Positions 50,602-60,424 are shown, counted from the first letter of the stretch. The stretch is 64,000 nt of DNA from Anaerotruncus sp. MC2020 (GCA_000701945.1 JNKE01000017.1:228727-292726), one strand, 5' to 3'. The notes: generated by a model from the letters alone, not told the origin. Numbers and translations are program-made.

Positions 50602-53583
50602 TTACTTGATAACGCCGAGACCCCAGATAGTGAAGCTGCCGTTGGGCTTGATGGAAACGTTCAGCTCGCCGCTGGTCTCCTGGAAGTAGCCTATCTCTGC
50701 GTCAGGACCGCCCCATGTATACTGCTTTACGCCGTTTACCTTGGTGGTCTTGCCGTTTACCGTAACGTCAACGCTGCCCATGTTGTTTGAGTTAGCCTTG
50801 AATACGATGATGAGACCCTTGCCTGTTGTCTTGAACGTCATGGCACTGCCGCCGTTTGCGGTATAACCGTAGGGGAGCTTGCCATAGCCCGTACCTCTTG
50901 TGAAGGAACCTGCGTTGAAGTTCTGGAGGTCCTTTGTCGGGTCTGCATTGTAGCAGGTCCAGTATTCAGAGCCGTATGCGGACTTGTTCGGGATAGTGTA
51001 GGAATCGGAGCGGTTCTCCGTCCTCATTGCCTGACGAACGTAGTAAGCCATGCAGTCTGCCACGAGCTGACCGCCCTTAGCGTGCGGGTGGTACTCGTCA
51101 GCGAAGTAGTCGCCGGGCTGGAGGAATTTGCTGTTGAATGCCTTTGTAAGGGCGTTGTCCATGCTGATTATCGGGATATCGAGAGCCTTGCCCGAAGCCT
51201 CCATCTGCTTCTGGCTGGAGTAGCCGCCCTTGGAGCGAGTGATGAGTGCGATTACAGCGGGCTCATTGGGCATTTCGAGGAACTTTCTGATAAGTGACTC
51301 GAAGCACTTCTTGTAAGCGATACCCTCGTGGTCGTTTACGGAGAACTCGATAACGACGATGTCGGGATTCTGGCTGCAAACCTCTTTTTCTGCACGAACC
51401 AAACCTACAACGGACGATGTGCCCGAGAGACCTGCGTTTATCTCCTTGAAGCTGCCCTTTGCAAAGGTGTTCTTTATGTAGTTTGTGAAAGGAGTGCTGT
51501 AGTTCTTGCCCTCGGTGATAGAGCCGCCGATGTATGCAAGAGTCAGACCCTTGCCGCTCTCAGCTGCTTCGAGCTTCTTTGTGAGGCGGTAGGTGTTGCC
51601 CATGCTGCATATCGAGTTCTTGTAGAAGTCGATAGACTGCGCCGAAGCGGTCTCCTTGTAGTCGTCCCACTTATTGTCGGGCTTGGGAGGCTCGGGGCGC
51701 TCGGGGAATGTCTTTATCTTGCCCATAACGAATTCATAGAGAAGAACGAGGTCTGTTACGTTTATCTTGTCCACGCCGTCGATATCGGCTGCCTTGAGAG
51801 CCATATCGTCAGTGAGTGTACCAAGTACAGCCTTGCGCTCGAGTACAACGTCGAAGATATCTATCCTGCCGTCGTAGTTGAGGTCGCCGTACTCAAGGCG
51901 CTTTGTTCCGCCTGAGCCCTTGATGACTGTGCCTGCGGAAGCACCTGTAACGTCGTCGATGTAGAAGCTGTTGGTGCTGTCCTCGGTCTCAACGTAGAGA
52001 ACGACGTCTGTAGCACCTGAGGGTATGGTATAATTTGTATTTGCGAGCTGTACCCATGTGCCCTTCATTGTTGTAGCCTCTGCGATACCGTCATAGCTTG
52101 TGGTACCGCTTGCGTCCTTGTACTGTATCTTGAGGAAGAAGGTATCTTCGCTTCCGCCGCTGTCGTAGCATACGTTAGCGCTGAAGCTGTAAGCCTTTCC
52201 TGCCTCGAAGTCGCTGCCGAGCTCCTTGGAGCCGCCGTTCCACGCAGATGTTCTGCCGTCAACGTAGATGGACTTGCTGCCCTCGAATGCCTTATCGGAG
52301 GAAGAGGTCACGCTTGCGGCGCCTCTGCCTGTCCAGCCCTGAGCGCCTGACTCGAAGGTGTCGTGGAAGTAAACAGTGCCGTCGCCCGAGGGAGTCGGGG
52401 CATCGCTGCTGCCTGCGGAAAAGTTCTTGGAAACGATATCCGCGAAGTTAGCTTTAAGCTGAGTGTCCTTGAGCTTGCAGGTGTCGCGGTCGTAGTGACC
52501 GCCTACGGGAGTATCCCAAAGCACGGGGCAGAGGTTGCGCTCGCACGCCTCGCGGCATACTGACGTGAGGTAGTCGCGTACAGAGCTTTCGTCCTTGTTC
52601 TTGGTCGGACAGCCGTACTCGCCGATGATAACGGGCACGCCCTTGTCATAGAATGTTGCCTTTACCTTATCGAGGTTCTTCTCGAGCTCAGCCTTTTCTG
52701 AGACGGAGCCCCATGAATAAGCAGCCTTGCCCCAGTCTGCGTCCTCTTCGAGGATAGCGAACGTGGAGGGGATATAGTAGTGTACCGAAACTGCGAGCCT
52801 GTTTACGGGGTCATAGGGTATCTCGAACAGAGGGTCACAGGTGAGATTGAGGTCAGTGTTGTAGCCCGAGATGAGCAGGTGGCGGTACGAGTTGTTGGAA
52901 CCGCTTGCTCTTACGGTGTCGATGAACTTTTTGTTCACCTTGTTAACGAGGGCATAGGACTTCTCCTTGTCGCCCTGATTTGAGTACTGGTTCCAGATGA
53001 CGTTCCATCCAAGCTCTTCGTTCTGAGCCTCGAACATGAGGTGGTCGCCGTAATCAGCGAAGTTCTCGCTTATCTGCTCCCACATATGCTCGTAGCGCTT
53101 CATGCACTCGTCCTCTTTGGTCGGCATATCTTCGAGCCAGCCGCCGTCCCAGTGGATATTGACGATAGCGTACATACCTGTATCGAGCGTCCAGTCAACT
53201 ATCTGAGTAACGCGCTTCATCAGGTTCTTGTCGATGGTGTATGTGCCGTCGTCCTTCATGAGGTTCGACCATGCAACGGGTATCCTGAGCACGCCGAAGC
53301 CTTCGTCGGAATAGCCCTGTATCATCTTCTTGGTTATTTCGGGGCTTCCCCATGACTTTTCAAAGTCGGTGACAGTGGCGGTACCGTCCTTGTTTATCCA
53401 ATCGCCTGTGGCTTCCATTGTGTTGCCGAGGTTGATACCGATTCCCATATCCTCGACGAGTTCGAGTGTTGACATACTGCGCATCTCGCCGTTATCCGCA
53501 GCAAATGCGGGAACAGCGACAACGGAAGATGTAACGAACATAACTGCGGAGACTGCGGCAGAAAAGGTTCTTGTCAGCTTCAT
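50602..53583 (-). CDS. Cellulosomal GH5 endoglucanase with CBM, internal dockerin and SGNH esterase
   Basis: A 993-residue secreted enzyme. Signal peptide 1-29; GH5 domain about 40-385, with general acid Glu189 (EAQNEE) and nucleophile Glu322 (IGEYG), pattern like GH5_4 endoglucanases/xyloglucanases; CBM4_9-like sandwich about 402-548; dockerin about 565-625 (GDLNYDGRIDIFDVVLERK, then DIDGVDKINVTDLVLLYEF); Pro-rich linker; SGNH esterase about 670-850 with Ser688 (AYIGGSITEG) and Asp829-x-x-His832; C-terminal sandwich about 885-993. It should cut beta-glucan and remove acetyl groups on the same substrate. An internal, not terminal, dockerin is characteristic of some ruminococcal enzymes. Confidence 0.93.
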   Translation of the reverse strand: MKLTRTFSAAVSAVMFVTSSVVAVPAFAADNGEMRSMSTLELVEDMGIGINLGNTMEATGDWINKDGTATVTDFEKSWGSPEITKKMIQGYSDEGFGVLRIPVAWSNLMKDDGTYTIDKNLMKRVTQIVDWTLDTGMYAIVNIHWDGGWLEDMPTKEDECMKRYEHMWEQISENFADYGDHLMFEAQNEELGWNVIWNQYSNQGDKEKSYALVNKVNKKFIDTVRASGSNNSYRHLLISGYNTDLNLTCDPLFEIPYDPVNRLAVSVHYYIPSTFAILEEDADWGKAAYSWGSVSEKAELEKNLDKVKATFYDKGVPVIIGEYGCPTKNKDESSVRDYLTSVCREACERNLCPVLWDTPVGGHYDRDTCKLKDTQLKANFADIVSKNFSAGSSDAPTPSGDGTVYFHDTFESGAQGWTGRGAASVTSSSDKAFEGSKSIYVDGRTSAWNGGSKELGSDFEAGKAYSFSANVCYDSGGSEDTFFLKIQYKDASGTTSYDGIAEATTMKGTWVQLANTNYTIPSGATDVVLYVETEDSTNSFYIDDVTGASAGTVIKGSGGTKRLEYGDLNYDGRIDIFDVVLERKAVLGTLTDDMALKAADIDGVDKINVTDLVLLYEFVMGKIKTFPERPEPPKPDNKWDDYKETASAQSIDFYKNSICSMGNTYRLTKKLEAAESGKGLTLAYIGGSITEGKNYSTPFTNYIKNTFAKGSFKEINAGLSGTSSVVGLVRAEKEVCSQNPDIVVIEFSVNDHEGIAYKKCFESLIRKFLEMPNEPAVIALITRSKGGYSSQKQMEASGKALDIPIISMDNALTKAFNSKFLQPGDYFADEYHPHAKGGQLVADCMAYYVRQAMRTENRSDSYTIPNKSAYGSEYWTCYNADPTKDLQNFNAGSFTRGTGYGKLPYGYTANGGSAMTFKTTGKGLIIVFKANSNNMGSVDVTVNGKTTKVNGVKQYTWGGPDAEIGYFQETSGELNVSIKPNGSFTIWGLGVIK

Positions 53584-53663
53584 TATGAATCAACTCCTTA
53601 AATGTATTTCGATTCCTGCGGATAGTAATAAGCCTACATTACACCCACAATACCTCACCATAA

Positions 53664-53692
53664 ATTATATATCTGTTTTCTCTACCCCGCAA
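53664..53692 (-). promoter_or_regulatory. Promoter of the GH5 gene
   Basis: On the minus strand, TTGCGG (53687-53692), 17 bp, TATAAT (53664-53669), giving a leader of about 75 nt. Confidence 0.75.
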
Positions 53693-53844
53693 CCCAATAT
53701 TTGCAAAAATGGTGGATAAAATGTACTTTATTTTTCTTTTGACAAAACACGGCATTCGGCGTTCGGGGCTCGAAAATGCCGAAATATCCCTATTCTTTGT
53801 GATTTTGACCATATACTACATATAATATTAATGCAGTATGCTAA
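53693..53844. other. Intergenic region between divergent cellulosome genes
   Basis: AT-rich; holds an imperfect inverted repeat around CGGCATT (53753)/AATGCCG (53776). No reading frame with a ribosome-binding site, no RNA gene seen. Confidence 0.4.
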
Positions 53845-53874
53845 TTGACGTGCGTTATATAATTGTGTTATGAT
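53845..53874 (+). promoter_or_regulatory. Probable promoter of the transglutaminase gene
   Basis: TTGACG (53845-53850), 18 bp, TATGAT (53869-53874). Confidence 0.6.
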
Positions 53875-53952
53875 ACAATCAGGTATTTATATCGGGACGA
53901 TTTTATGTTGAAAATGCTGTATGGCTCCCGATGTACTGAAAGGGTGAAATGC

Positions 53953-56900
53953 ATGGAAATGACAAAAATGCTGAAAAAACTGACGGCTGCTGCCGCGGCG
54001 GTATGTATCGCCGCGATGGAACTGCCGCTGCCGACTGCGGTGACCCGCGCCGCCGAGCCTCCCGAGGTGCCCGACTTCTCCTTCATCGGGGCTGTTGGTA
54101 CTCTGACAGCCGAGGAGAGCGCCAAGGCTGCGGAGGCTACCTACCGTGCTATCGCGGCACATGAGCCGCTGGTCAGCTACGGTGCTGCGGGACTTGACAT
54201 GACAAACGATAATGTCGATTCCTTCATCGCGATATACAACTACGTGCGCTGCTGCTTCGAGGTCAGCATAGGTACGCTCAATGATTCGGTAGGTTATAAT
54301 CCTGTGGCAGACGCTATCGAGATAGACTACCGCTTTGAGGACAGCGAGTATGAGGCGAAATGCGCCGAATACAAGGCTATGCTTGACGACATCGCCGCTC
54401 CCGTGAAGGCGAGCTGGTCGGACGAGGAGAAGGCGCTCTACTTCCACGAGTACATCGCCTCGAACTTCGACTATGACTATCCCGCTATGCTGGGTGAGGT
54501 GACGCGTCCCGACGGCGAGGAGTTCTCCGCATACGGTATGCTCAAGAACGGCATGGCGGTCTGCGAGGGCTACGCCAATCTCTACGCCATGCTCATGAAC
54601 AAGGTCGGAGTCCCGACGAAGCTGACCACGAGCGCGACTCTCGGTCACGCGTGGAATTCCGTAAAGATAGGCGATAACTGGTACTTCGTCGACGCTACGT
54701 GGGACGACCTCTACTACGGCTACAAGGGCTATGTCAAGCACGAAAACTTTCTGGCGACAGTCAGCGAGCTGTCGACAACGACCTCGAAGCATACCTCCAC
54801 TGACTGGCTGGACAGCTTCAGGAACGATATTTACAATGTAGATGTGCCGACGACGTTCAGCGGAGCGTTCTGGCGCGACACGGAAAAGCCGATACAGCGC
54901 TATCAGAACAAGTGGCTCGCTCTTATGGGGGACAAGGTCGACGTGCAGTTCATGCTCTACGACTACAACGGAGCGACTCATACCGCGACAAGCTCGCCAC
55001 TGACCGAGAAGCTCGACAATTCGCTCGCGGAGTGGGACGTTGTCGACAAGCCCGACTATGTATGGGGCGACAGCTACGTTATCCCCGTAGTTATCAACGA
55101 TATCCTCTATTTTTCGACTCCGAAGGCGGTCTACTCCTACCACAACGGTTACTATATAGAGCTCATGCATATCACCTCCGAGCAGGAGGCGACCTCGCGC
55201 GTGTACGGACTGTACTGCGTCGGCGGCAAGTTCTATTACAGCCTCGACTCAAAACGCAGGAACACGAGCGAGGTCATGGCTGTCCCCGTGAACAGCTACG
55301 AGCTCGATATTGCCGCGCTCGAGGCGAAGGTCATAGCGGAGGCGGGCGTTCCCCTGCAGAAGGAGAACTCGTGGACAGCTCCGCTGAAGATATCCGACTG
55401 GAAGGAGGGCGAGACGCCGTCCGTGCCGACTGCGGCTGCGAAGTACGGCGAGCCCGTATTCACGTACTATAGGGCTTCGGACGACACGCCTCTCGCGGGA
55501 GCTCCGACTGCGGCGGGCAGCTACTATGTCATCGCGAGAGTGCCTGCTGCCGAGGACTATGAGGAGATAGCGACCGAGCCTGTTTACTTCAAGGTCACAT
55601 CTTCCGCGATAACGATAAAGATTCCCGATACGACTGTCATTTATCAGGAGCCCGCTGACTTCGATATACAGGTGAGCGGCGATATCTCGGCAGATGAGAA
55701 GGCGGCTGTGAAGAGTGCGGTCAAGGTGAACTGCTATGATGCGTCGCTTGCCGAAACAGCGACGCCTGCAGGAACCTATCCGATAACCGTGAACTTCGAT
55801 GAATCGGCGTTCGCGGGCAAGTCCTTCACATATGAGCTCGGTACGCTAACCGTTGTGAAGCGTACTCCCTTACTTGACCTCGAGGGTGCTGACCCGTACA
55901 TCAGATACGTATACACGGGTACATCTCCCGAGTCGAAAATGTATAAGTACCTCCTCACTAACAATATCGACAGTGATGTTGTGCTCGAATATCAGTGGTT
56001 CAGTAAGAATGGAGACGGCACGTATACCGGGCTCTCCGAGGCGCCTGTGCACTGCGGAGAGTACAAGGTCATCGCAAATCAGCACGAATCTGCCAATTTC
56101 AACGCGAAAACTCTTGAAGTGCCGCTGTTTATCGTGCCTGCACAGCTCACAGCGACCTTCGCGGACGAGGCTGTCACCTACGGGGACGCATTCTCGGGCA
56201 AGGTGAAGGTCAAATACACGGGGCTATGTGAGGCTGACAAGGCGCTCTTCCCTGCGGAGGTCGACGCTGTGACCTCCTACAAGAACGGCGGGAATGCGGG
56301 AGAATACGAGCTCGGCGGCGTGCTCCCCGCGACCTCCGACTATACCTATACCGTGAACAAGGCAAAGCTGACGGTCAAGAAGAAGCCGCTCAAGGTCACA
56401 GCCGCGAACAATGAGCTGACCTATGGCGAGGCGCCTCCGACGAAGGTTGAAGTCGCCTATGAGGGGCTGACTGCCAGTGATGAGGCGGCGTTTATGGACA
56501 TATTCGCTTACGATACCGACTGCGTGCAGTACAGTCCCGTCGGCACTTATGAGATAAACCCGAAGCTCCCTGATTTCGTGAATTATGACGTTGCTGTGAC
56601 GGCGGGGACGCTGACCGTCAAGCCAAAGCCTGTGAGCGTGTTCTGGGGGACACAGTTCGGCTTCACCTATGACTGCACAGAGAAGCAGCTGACTCCCAAG
56701 ATATCGGGAGTTGTTGGCAGCGACGAGGTCAAGGCGACGCTTGAGGGCTACAAGGCAACTAAAGCGGGAAGCTATACCGCGAAGATAACCGCTCTCTCCG
56801 ACAGCAACTACACCGTTTCCGACGAGTACGCGAGCATGGCTTGGACGATAGAAAAGGCTGACCTCAGCGTATACCCCGAAAATATGACCATATCCTACGG

Positions 56901-59025
56901 CGAGATACCCGCTGAGGGTGTTGTGCGTGCGGAGGGACTTGCCGCGGGCGATGACCTGTCGGTCATCATCGGCACTCCCAAGCTCGTCACCTCCTATGAG
57001 CAGTACAAGCCCGTCGGCGACTACGACCTGACCTTTGATGCGGGGCTTACCGCCGAGAACTACAACATCGTGCTCGACCACAAGTCTGTTCTCCGCGTGG
57101 AGCCGAGAAGCCTTGAGATAAAATGGGACGAGGCGGAGGAGTTCGTCTATGACGGTACGGAGAAGGCTGTAAATGCCGAGCTTGCGGGCGTTGTCAACGG
57201 CGACGACGTCAAGCTCGAAATCAAGAACAACAAGGCTGTGAACGTCGGTGAATACAAGGCGGAGGCTGTTGTCAGCGGTGCTGACAAGGCGAATTACAGC
57301 TTTGCGCCCGTCTACAGCCGTGAGTGGAAGATAACCGAGGCGGAGCTCAAATTCACCGAGCCCAAGGCGGCTTCACTGACTTATAACGGCACTGCTCAGC
57401 AGCTCGTCACGGGCGGCAGCGCGGTTGGCGGCGAGATAAGCTACAGCCTCGACGGCGTGACCTACAGCGCGGAGGTTCCGACTGCCGTGAATGCAGGCAA
57501 GTACACGGTTCGCTTCAATATCAAGTCCGACTCGCAGCACAGCGGCTCGGCGGCAGGCTCTGTACCTGTGACGATAGCTCCGCTCGAGCTCTCGGAAACG
57601 GGGGTCAAGCCTGTTATCAAGGTCACACACGACGGCTTCGACGACAGCGCTCCTGCGGTGGAGGTGCTCGTCGACGGCAAGGCTCTCGCTGAGGGCACGG
57701 ATTATGTGCTCGAATACGATAACGGCTATAAATCGGGCGTGGGCAGGCTGGCTGTGACCTTCAAGGGCAACTATGCGGGCAGCGCGTCGGCGGAATATCC
57801 TGTTCAGCCGCGCACTACCACGACCGCTTCGACGACTGCCACAACGACGACAGCAACAACTACTACAACGACAATTACTACCACCACGACAATTACTACT
57901 ACAACTACTACGACAACGGCAACTACTACGACTGCGGCGCCTACTACGACCACAACAACGACTACAACTGTACCGACAACAACTACAACTATACCGACAA
58001 CAACTACAACTATACCGACTACTGTCACGACCGTGCCGACCACTACCGTGACGACTGCGGCGCCTATATCGACCACAACTACTATTATTACTACGACTGA
58101 AACGACTACGGCTGCCGTAACAACTGCGACCACGACAGCTGCGGCGGCTCCGACAACGACATTGACTGCGAGCACTGCTCCTGTGACTGCAACGAGCGCG
58201 GCGACCACTTCGTCGACGACTACCTCGACGACCGACAAGCCGAATTCGACCACGGTAACGACTACGACTACGACTGCCGAAACTACCACGACGGCGACGG
58301 AGTCCACGACTACGACTGCCGAGACTACTGCGACGGCGACGGAGTCCATGACTATGACTACCGAAGCTACTACGACGGCGACGGAGTCCACGACTACGAC
58401 TGCAGAGACTACTGCGACGGCGACGGAGTCAACGACTACGACTGCCGAAACTACCGCGACGGCGGCGGAGTCCACGACTACGACTACCGAAGCCACCACG
58501 ACAGCGACGGAGTCCATGACTACGACTGCCGAAGCTACCGCGACGGCGACGGAGTCAACGACTACGACTACCGATGCTACTACGACAGCGGCGGAGTCCA
58601 CGACTACGACTGCTGAAACTACCACGACAGCGACGGAGTTCACGACTACGACTGCCGAAACTACCACGACAGCGACGGGGGCAACGACTACGACTGCCGA
58701 AGCTACCACGACAGCGACTACCTCTACTGAGCCTGTGACTACAACGCAGACTCAGCCCGCTGACGAGCGCGGATTCGGCGACCCGACGGGCGACGGCAAG
58801 GTCGACGCGAAGGACGCTTCAAGGGTGCTCATTATCTATGCTGTATATTCGACTGGCGGAGTTCCCGAGGACATGACCGATGAGCTGTTCGCGGCTGCGG
58901 ACGTCAACGGAGACGGTCAGCTCAACGCGAAGGACGCATCTGACATACTCAGATACTACGCGTACCTCTCAACGGGCGGAACGCTCGGCTTCAAGGATTT
59001 CCTCCTTGCGGGCAAGGACGCATAA
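53953..59025 (+). CDS. Secreted transglutaminase-like protein with MBG repeats, Thr-rich linker and dockerin
   Basis: A 1690-residue protein. I use ATG 53953 (AAAGGGTGAAATGC upstream); a longer frame from 53863 adds an unlikely leader. Signal peptide about 1-33. The transglutaminase-like domain (about 150-260) has the triad Cys204 (VCEGYANLY), His232 (LGHAWNSV) and Asp247 (FVDATWDD). A beta-rich region and a series of MBG-type repeats (for example VTYGDAFSGKVKV and TYGEAPPTKVEV) run to about 1285. A Thr-rich linker (about 1287-1597) and a C-terminal dockerin (DVNGDGQLNAKDASDIL) follow. It may be a protease or cross-linker docked on the cellulosome; the substrate is unknown. Confidence 0.9.
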   Translation: MEMTKMLKKLTAAAAAVCIAAMELPLPTAVTRAAEPPEVPDFSFIGAVGTLTAEESAKAAEATYRAIAAHEPLVSYGAAGLDMTNDNVDSFIAIYNYVRCCFEVSIGTLNDSVGYNPVADAIEIDYRFEDSEYEAKCAEYKAMLDDIAAPVKASWSDEEKALYFHEYIASNFDYDYPAMLGEVTRPDGEEFSAYGMLKNGMAVCEGYANLYAMLMNKVGVPTKLTTSATLGHAWNSVKIGDNWYFVDATWDDLYYGYKGYVKHENFLATVSELSTTTSKHTSTDWLDSFRNDIYNVDVPTTFSGAFWRDTEKPIQRYQNKWLALMGDKVDVQFMLYDYNGATHTATSSPLTEKLDNSLAEWDVVDKPDYVWGDSYVIPVVINDILYFSTPKAVYSYHNGYYIELMHITSEQEATSRVYGLYCVGGKFYYSLDSKRRNTSEVMAVPVNSYELDIAALEAKVIAEAGVPLQKENSWTAPLKISDWKEGETPSVPTAAAKYGEPVFTYYRASDDTPLAGAPTAAGSYYVIARVPAAEDYEEIATEPVYFKVTSSAITIKIPDTTVIYQEPADFDIQVSGDISADEKAAVKSAVKVNCYDASLAETATPAGTYPITVNFDESAFAGKSFTYELGTLTVVKRTPLLDLEGADPYIRYVYTGTSPESKMYKYLLTNNIDSDVVLEYQWFSKNGDGTYTGLSEAPVHCGEYKVIANQHESANFNAKTLEVPLFIVPAQLTATFADEAVTYGDAFSGKVKVKYTGLCEADKALFPAEVDAVTSYKNGGNAGEYELGGVLPATSDYTYTVNKAKLTVKKKPLKVTAANNELTYGEAPPTKVEVAYEGLTASDEAAFMDIFAYDTDCVQYSPVGTYEINPKLPDFVNYDVAVTAGTLTVKPKPVSVFWGTQFGFTYDCTEKQLTPKISGVVGSDEVKATLEGYKATKAGSYTAKITALSDSNYTVSDEYASMAWTIEKADLSVYPENMTISYGEIPAEGVVRAEGLAAGDDLSVIIGTPKLVTSYEQYKPVGDYDLTFDAGLTAENYNIVLDHKSVLRVEPRSLEIKWDEAEEFVYDGTEKAVNAELAGVVNGDDVKLEIKNNKAVNVGEYKAEAVVSGADKANYSFAPVYSREWKITEAELKFTEPKAASLTYNGTAQQLVTGGSAVGGEISYSLDGVTYSAEVPTAVNAGKYTVRFNIKSDSQHSGSAAGSVPVTIAPLELSETGVKPVIKVTHDGFDDSAPAVEVLVDGKALAEGTDYVLEYDNGYKSGVGRLAVTFKGNYAGSASAEYPVQPRTTTTASTTATTTTATTTTTTITTTTTITTTTTTTTATTTTAAPTTTTTTTTTVPTTTTTIPTTTTTIPTTVTTVPTTTVTTAAPISTTTTIITTTETTTAAVTTATTTAAAAPTTTLTASTAPVTATSAATTSSTTTSTTDKPNSTTVTTTTTTAETTTTATESTTTTAETTATATESMTMTTEATTTATESTTTTAETTATATESTTTTAETTATAAESTTTTTEATTTATESMTTTAEATATATESTTTTTDATTTAAESTTTTAETTTTATEFTTTTAETTTTATGATTTTAEATTTATTSTEPVTTTQTQPADERGFGDPTGDGKVDAKDASRVLIIYAVYSTGGVPEDMTDELFAAADVNGDGQLNAKDASDILRYYAYLSTGGTLGFKDFLLAGKDA
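58258..58730 (+). repeat. 42-bp tandem repeat encoding the Thr-rich linker
   Basis: About ten copies of a 42-bp, 14-codon unit (consensus TTTAETTTTATEST), with starts near 58300, 58342, 58384, 58426, 58468, 58510, 58552, 58594, 58636 and 58678. Upstream, 57810-58130 is a less regular ACN-codon run. Copy number is likely to vary between strains. The linker is a probable O-glycosylation site. Confidence 0.85.
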
Positions 59026-59075
59026 AAACACAACAGGCTGCTCGGATTCGGGCAGCCTGCCGCATTATTTACAAC

Positions 59076-59116
59076 AAAAAAATCGGAAGGCTTATGTCTG
59101 TGCCTTCCGATTTTTT
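59076..59116. terminator. Bidirectional terminator
   Basis: AAAAAATCGGAAGGC/GCCTTCCGATTTTTT with a 10-nt loop. A second hairpin, AGGCTGC/GCAGCCT, lies at about 59036-59058. Confidence 0.9.
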
Positions 59117-59156
59117 ATGTGTTAGAGGAGGTTGAACTATCATGTTTATTGTGTTT

Positions 59157-60116
59157 TTACTGTGCGAGGAAATCCATGAACTCGAGTGTGCCGCCTGTGG
59201 AGAGGTAGGAGTAGTAGCGGAGGGCGTCTGTAGCGTCCTTAGCGTCAACTCTGCCGTCGCGGTTGATGTCGGCAGCCTTCATCTGAGCGGGTGTGAGCTC
59301 CACGTCCTGACCTGTCTGGAAGAGTGCGTATGTGGAGAGGATGCAGGAAGAATCAGTCGCGTTGATTGTTTCGTCACCGTTTACGTCGCCGAGCATGAGC
59401 TCTTCTTCGGGCTCTTCAACTATGGGCTCTTCCTCGATAATGGGCTCTTCGGGAAGCTCCTCTTCCTCGATCTCAGCCTCTGTTATTCTGATGTAACCCT
59501 GCTCTATACCGTTTGTGAATACCCAAGCCTGCATGAGCTTGCTTGCGTCGTCGTCGCGGCTGCTCGAGAAGAGGTCGCTTGTACCGTCGATATTTCTGTA
59601 GAGTATCTCTATCGGGAACTCGTCGCCGACTTCGATATTCTCGGGAAGCTGGAAGTTCATTGTCCAGAGGACGCCGTCCTTGCCGTGGTCAGAAGCCGCG
59701 CCTGTTGTCAGGAAGAAATCATTGCGGCTGCTTGCCTTCTGGTCTCTCATGAGCTTAGCGCCTGCGGGGCCTATCTCTGCGATATCGCCGTATTCGTCAG
59801 CTACTGCTGTGAGTCGCTCGTCGTATCCGATGTGGAGACCTGTTGTAGCGTACTTTCTGTTAGCGCCTGTAACTGTGAGCTCTATAGCCTGAACGGGGTT
59901 CTCCTGAGCTACGTTTATGGGGAGCTCTATGCGGCTGAGCGCCAGTGTGGGCTTGGTCTCTGCCATGTTGGGGTCAAGACCCTCGAGGTCGTACTCTGTA
60001 AACGCTGCTGTTGTGCCTGTAGCAGAACCTGCGAAAGCTGTCATAGCTGTTGTTGTTGCTGCTGTTATAGTCATTACAGCTGTTATGATAGTAGCAATTA
60101 TCTGATTCTTTTTCAT
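59157..60116 (-). CDS. Cohesin-dockerin adaptor scaffoldin (ScaC-like)
   Basis: A 319-residue secreted protein; signal peptide about 1-30. Residues about 55-210 form a cohesin resembling R. flavefaciens cohesins (PVQAIELTVTGANRKYATTG, then TTGAASDHGKDGVLWTMNF and NGIEQGYIRI). A Glu/Pro-rich linker (about 213-240) leads to a C-terminal dockerin (DVNGDETINATDSSCIL, then DINRDGRVDAKDATDAL). One cohesin plus one dockerin is the plan of the adaptor ScaC, which swaps enzyme specificity on a larger scaffold. GGGAGGTG precedes ATG 60116. Family assignment is from memory of sequence patterns. Confidence 0.88.
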   Translation of the reverse strand: MKKNQIIATIITAVMTITAATTTAMTAFAGSATGTTAAFTEYDLEGLDPNMAETKPTLALSRIELPINVAQENPVQAIELTVTGANRKYATTGLHIGYDERLTAVADEYGDIAEIGPAGAKLMRDQKASSRNDFFLTTGAASDHGKDGVLWTMNFQLPENIEVGDEFPIEILYRNIDGTSDLFSSSRDDDASKLMQAWVFTNGIEQGYIRITEAEIEEEELPEEPIIEEEPIVEEPEEELMLGDVNGDETINATDSSCILSTYALFQTGQDVELTPAQMKAADINRDGRVDAKDATDALRYYSYLSTGGTLEFMDFLAQ

Positions 60117-60154
60117 AAGAGCACCTCCCAATCGGATTTCCTTTTGTTGATATT

Positions 60155-60183
60155 ATTATACCACAGATTTCCAAAAAAAGCAA
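60155..60183 (-). promoter_or_regulatory. Promoter of the cohesin-dockerin gene
   Basis: On the minus strand, TTGCTT (60178-60183), 17 bp, TATAAT (60155-60160). Confidence 0.85.
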
Positions 60184-60424
60184 TACAAAAAGGATAATTA
60201 TACAGTTTGCAAACGACGAAAAACAGAGTGCTGTTTTGTACACAACGCACAAATTATGAATCAAATATTATGAAAATGAGCAGAAAATGATGATTTTTTG
60301 TTGATTTGGGACTGTTTATACAATTTGTGATATTTACACTCTGTGATATTTTGGATCAAAAATTTATAACGAGTTGGAGAAATGAAAGAGAAATAATACA
60401 AAGCGTATATCGAGCCGTGCCGCG
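60184..60424. other. AT-rich intergenic region
   Basis: No gene seen. It contains two direct repeats TGTGATATTT (about 60327 and 60342) that might be binding sites for control of either flanking gene. Confidence 0.4.

Noticed and set aside
53863..53952. Longer start for the transglutaminase at 53863
   Set aside because: It would begin within the predicted promoter and place about 30 residues before the signal peptide; ATG 53953 has a spaced purine-rich site.
57804..58709. A 301-codon valine-rich minus-strand frame that looks like a membrane protein
   Set aside because: It is simply the complement of the Thr (ACN) repeats of the transglutaminase linker, which read as Val codons backwards.
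58258..58730. Regular 42-bp repeats suggesting a CRISPR array
   Set aside because: Units are contiguous with no unique spacers, in frame, and encode a Thr-rich linker.
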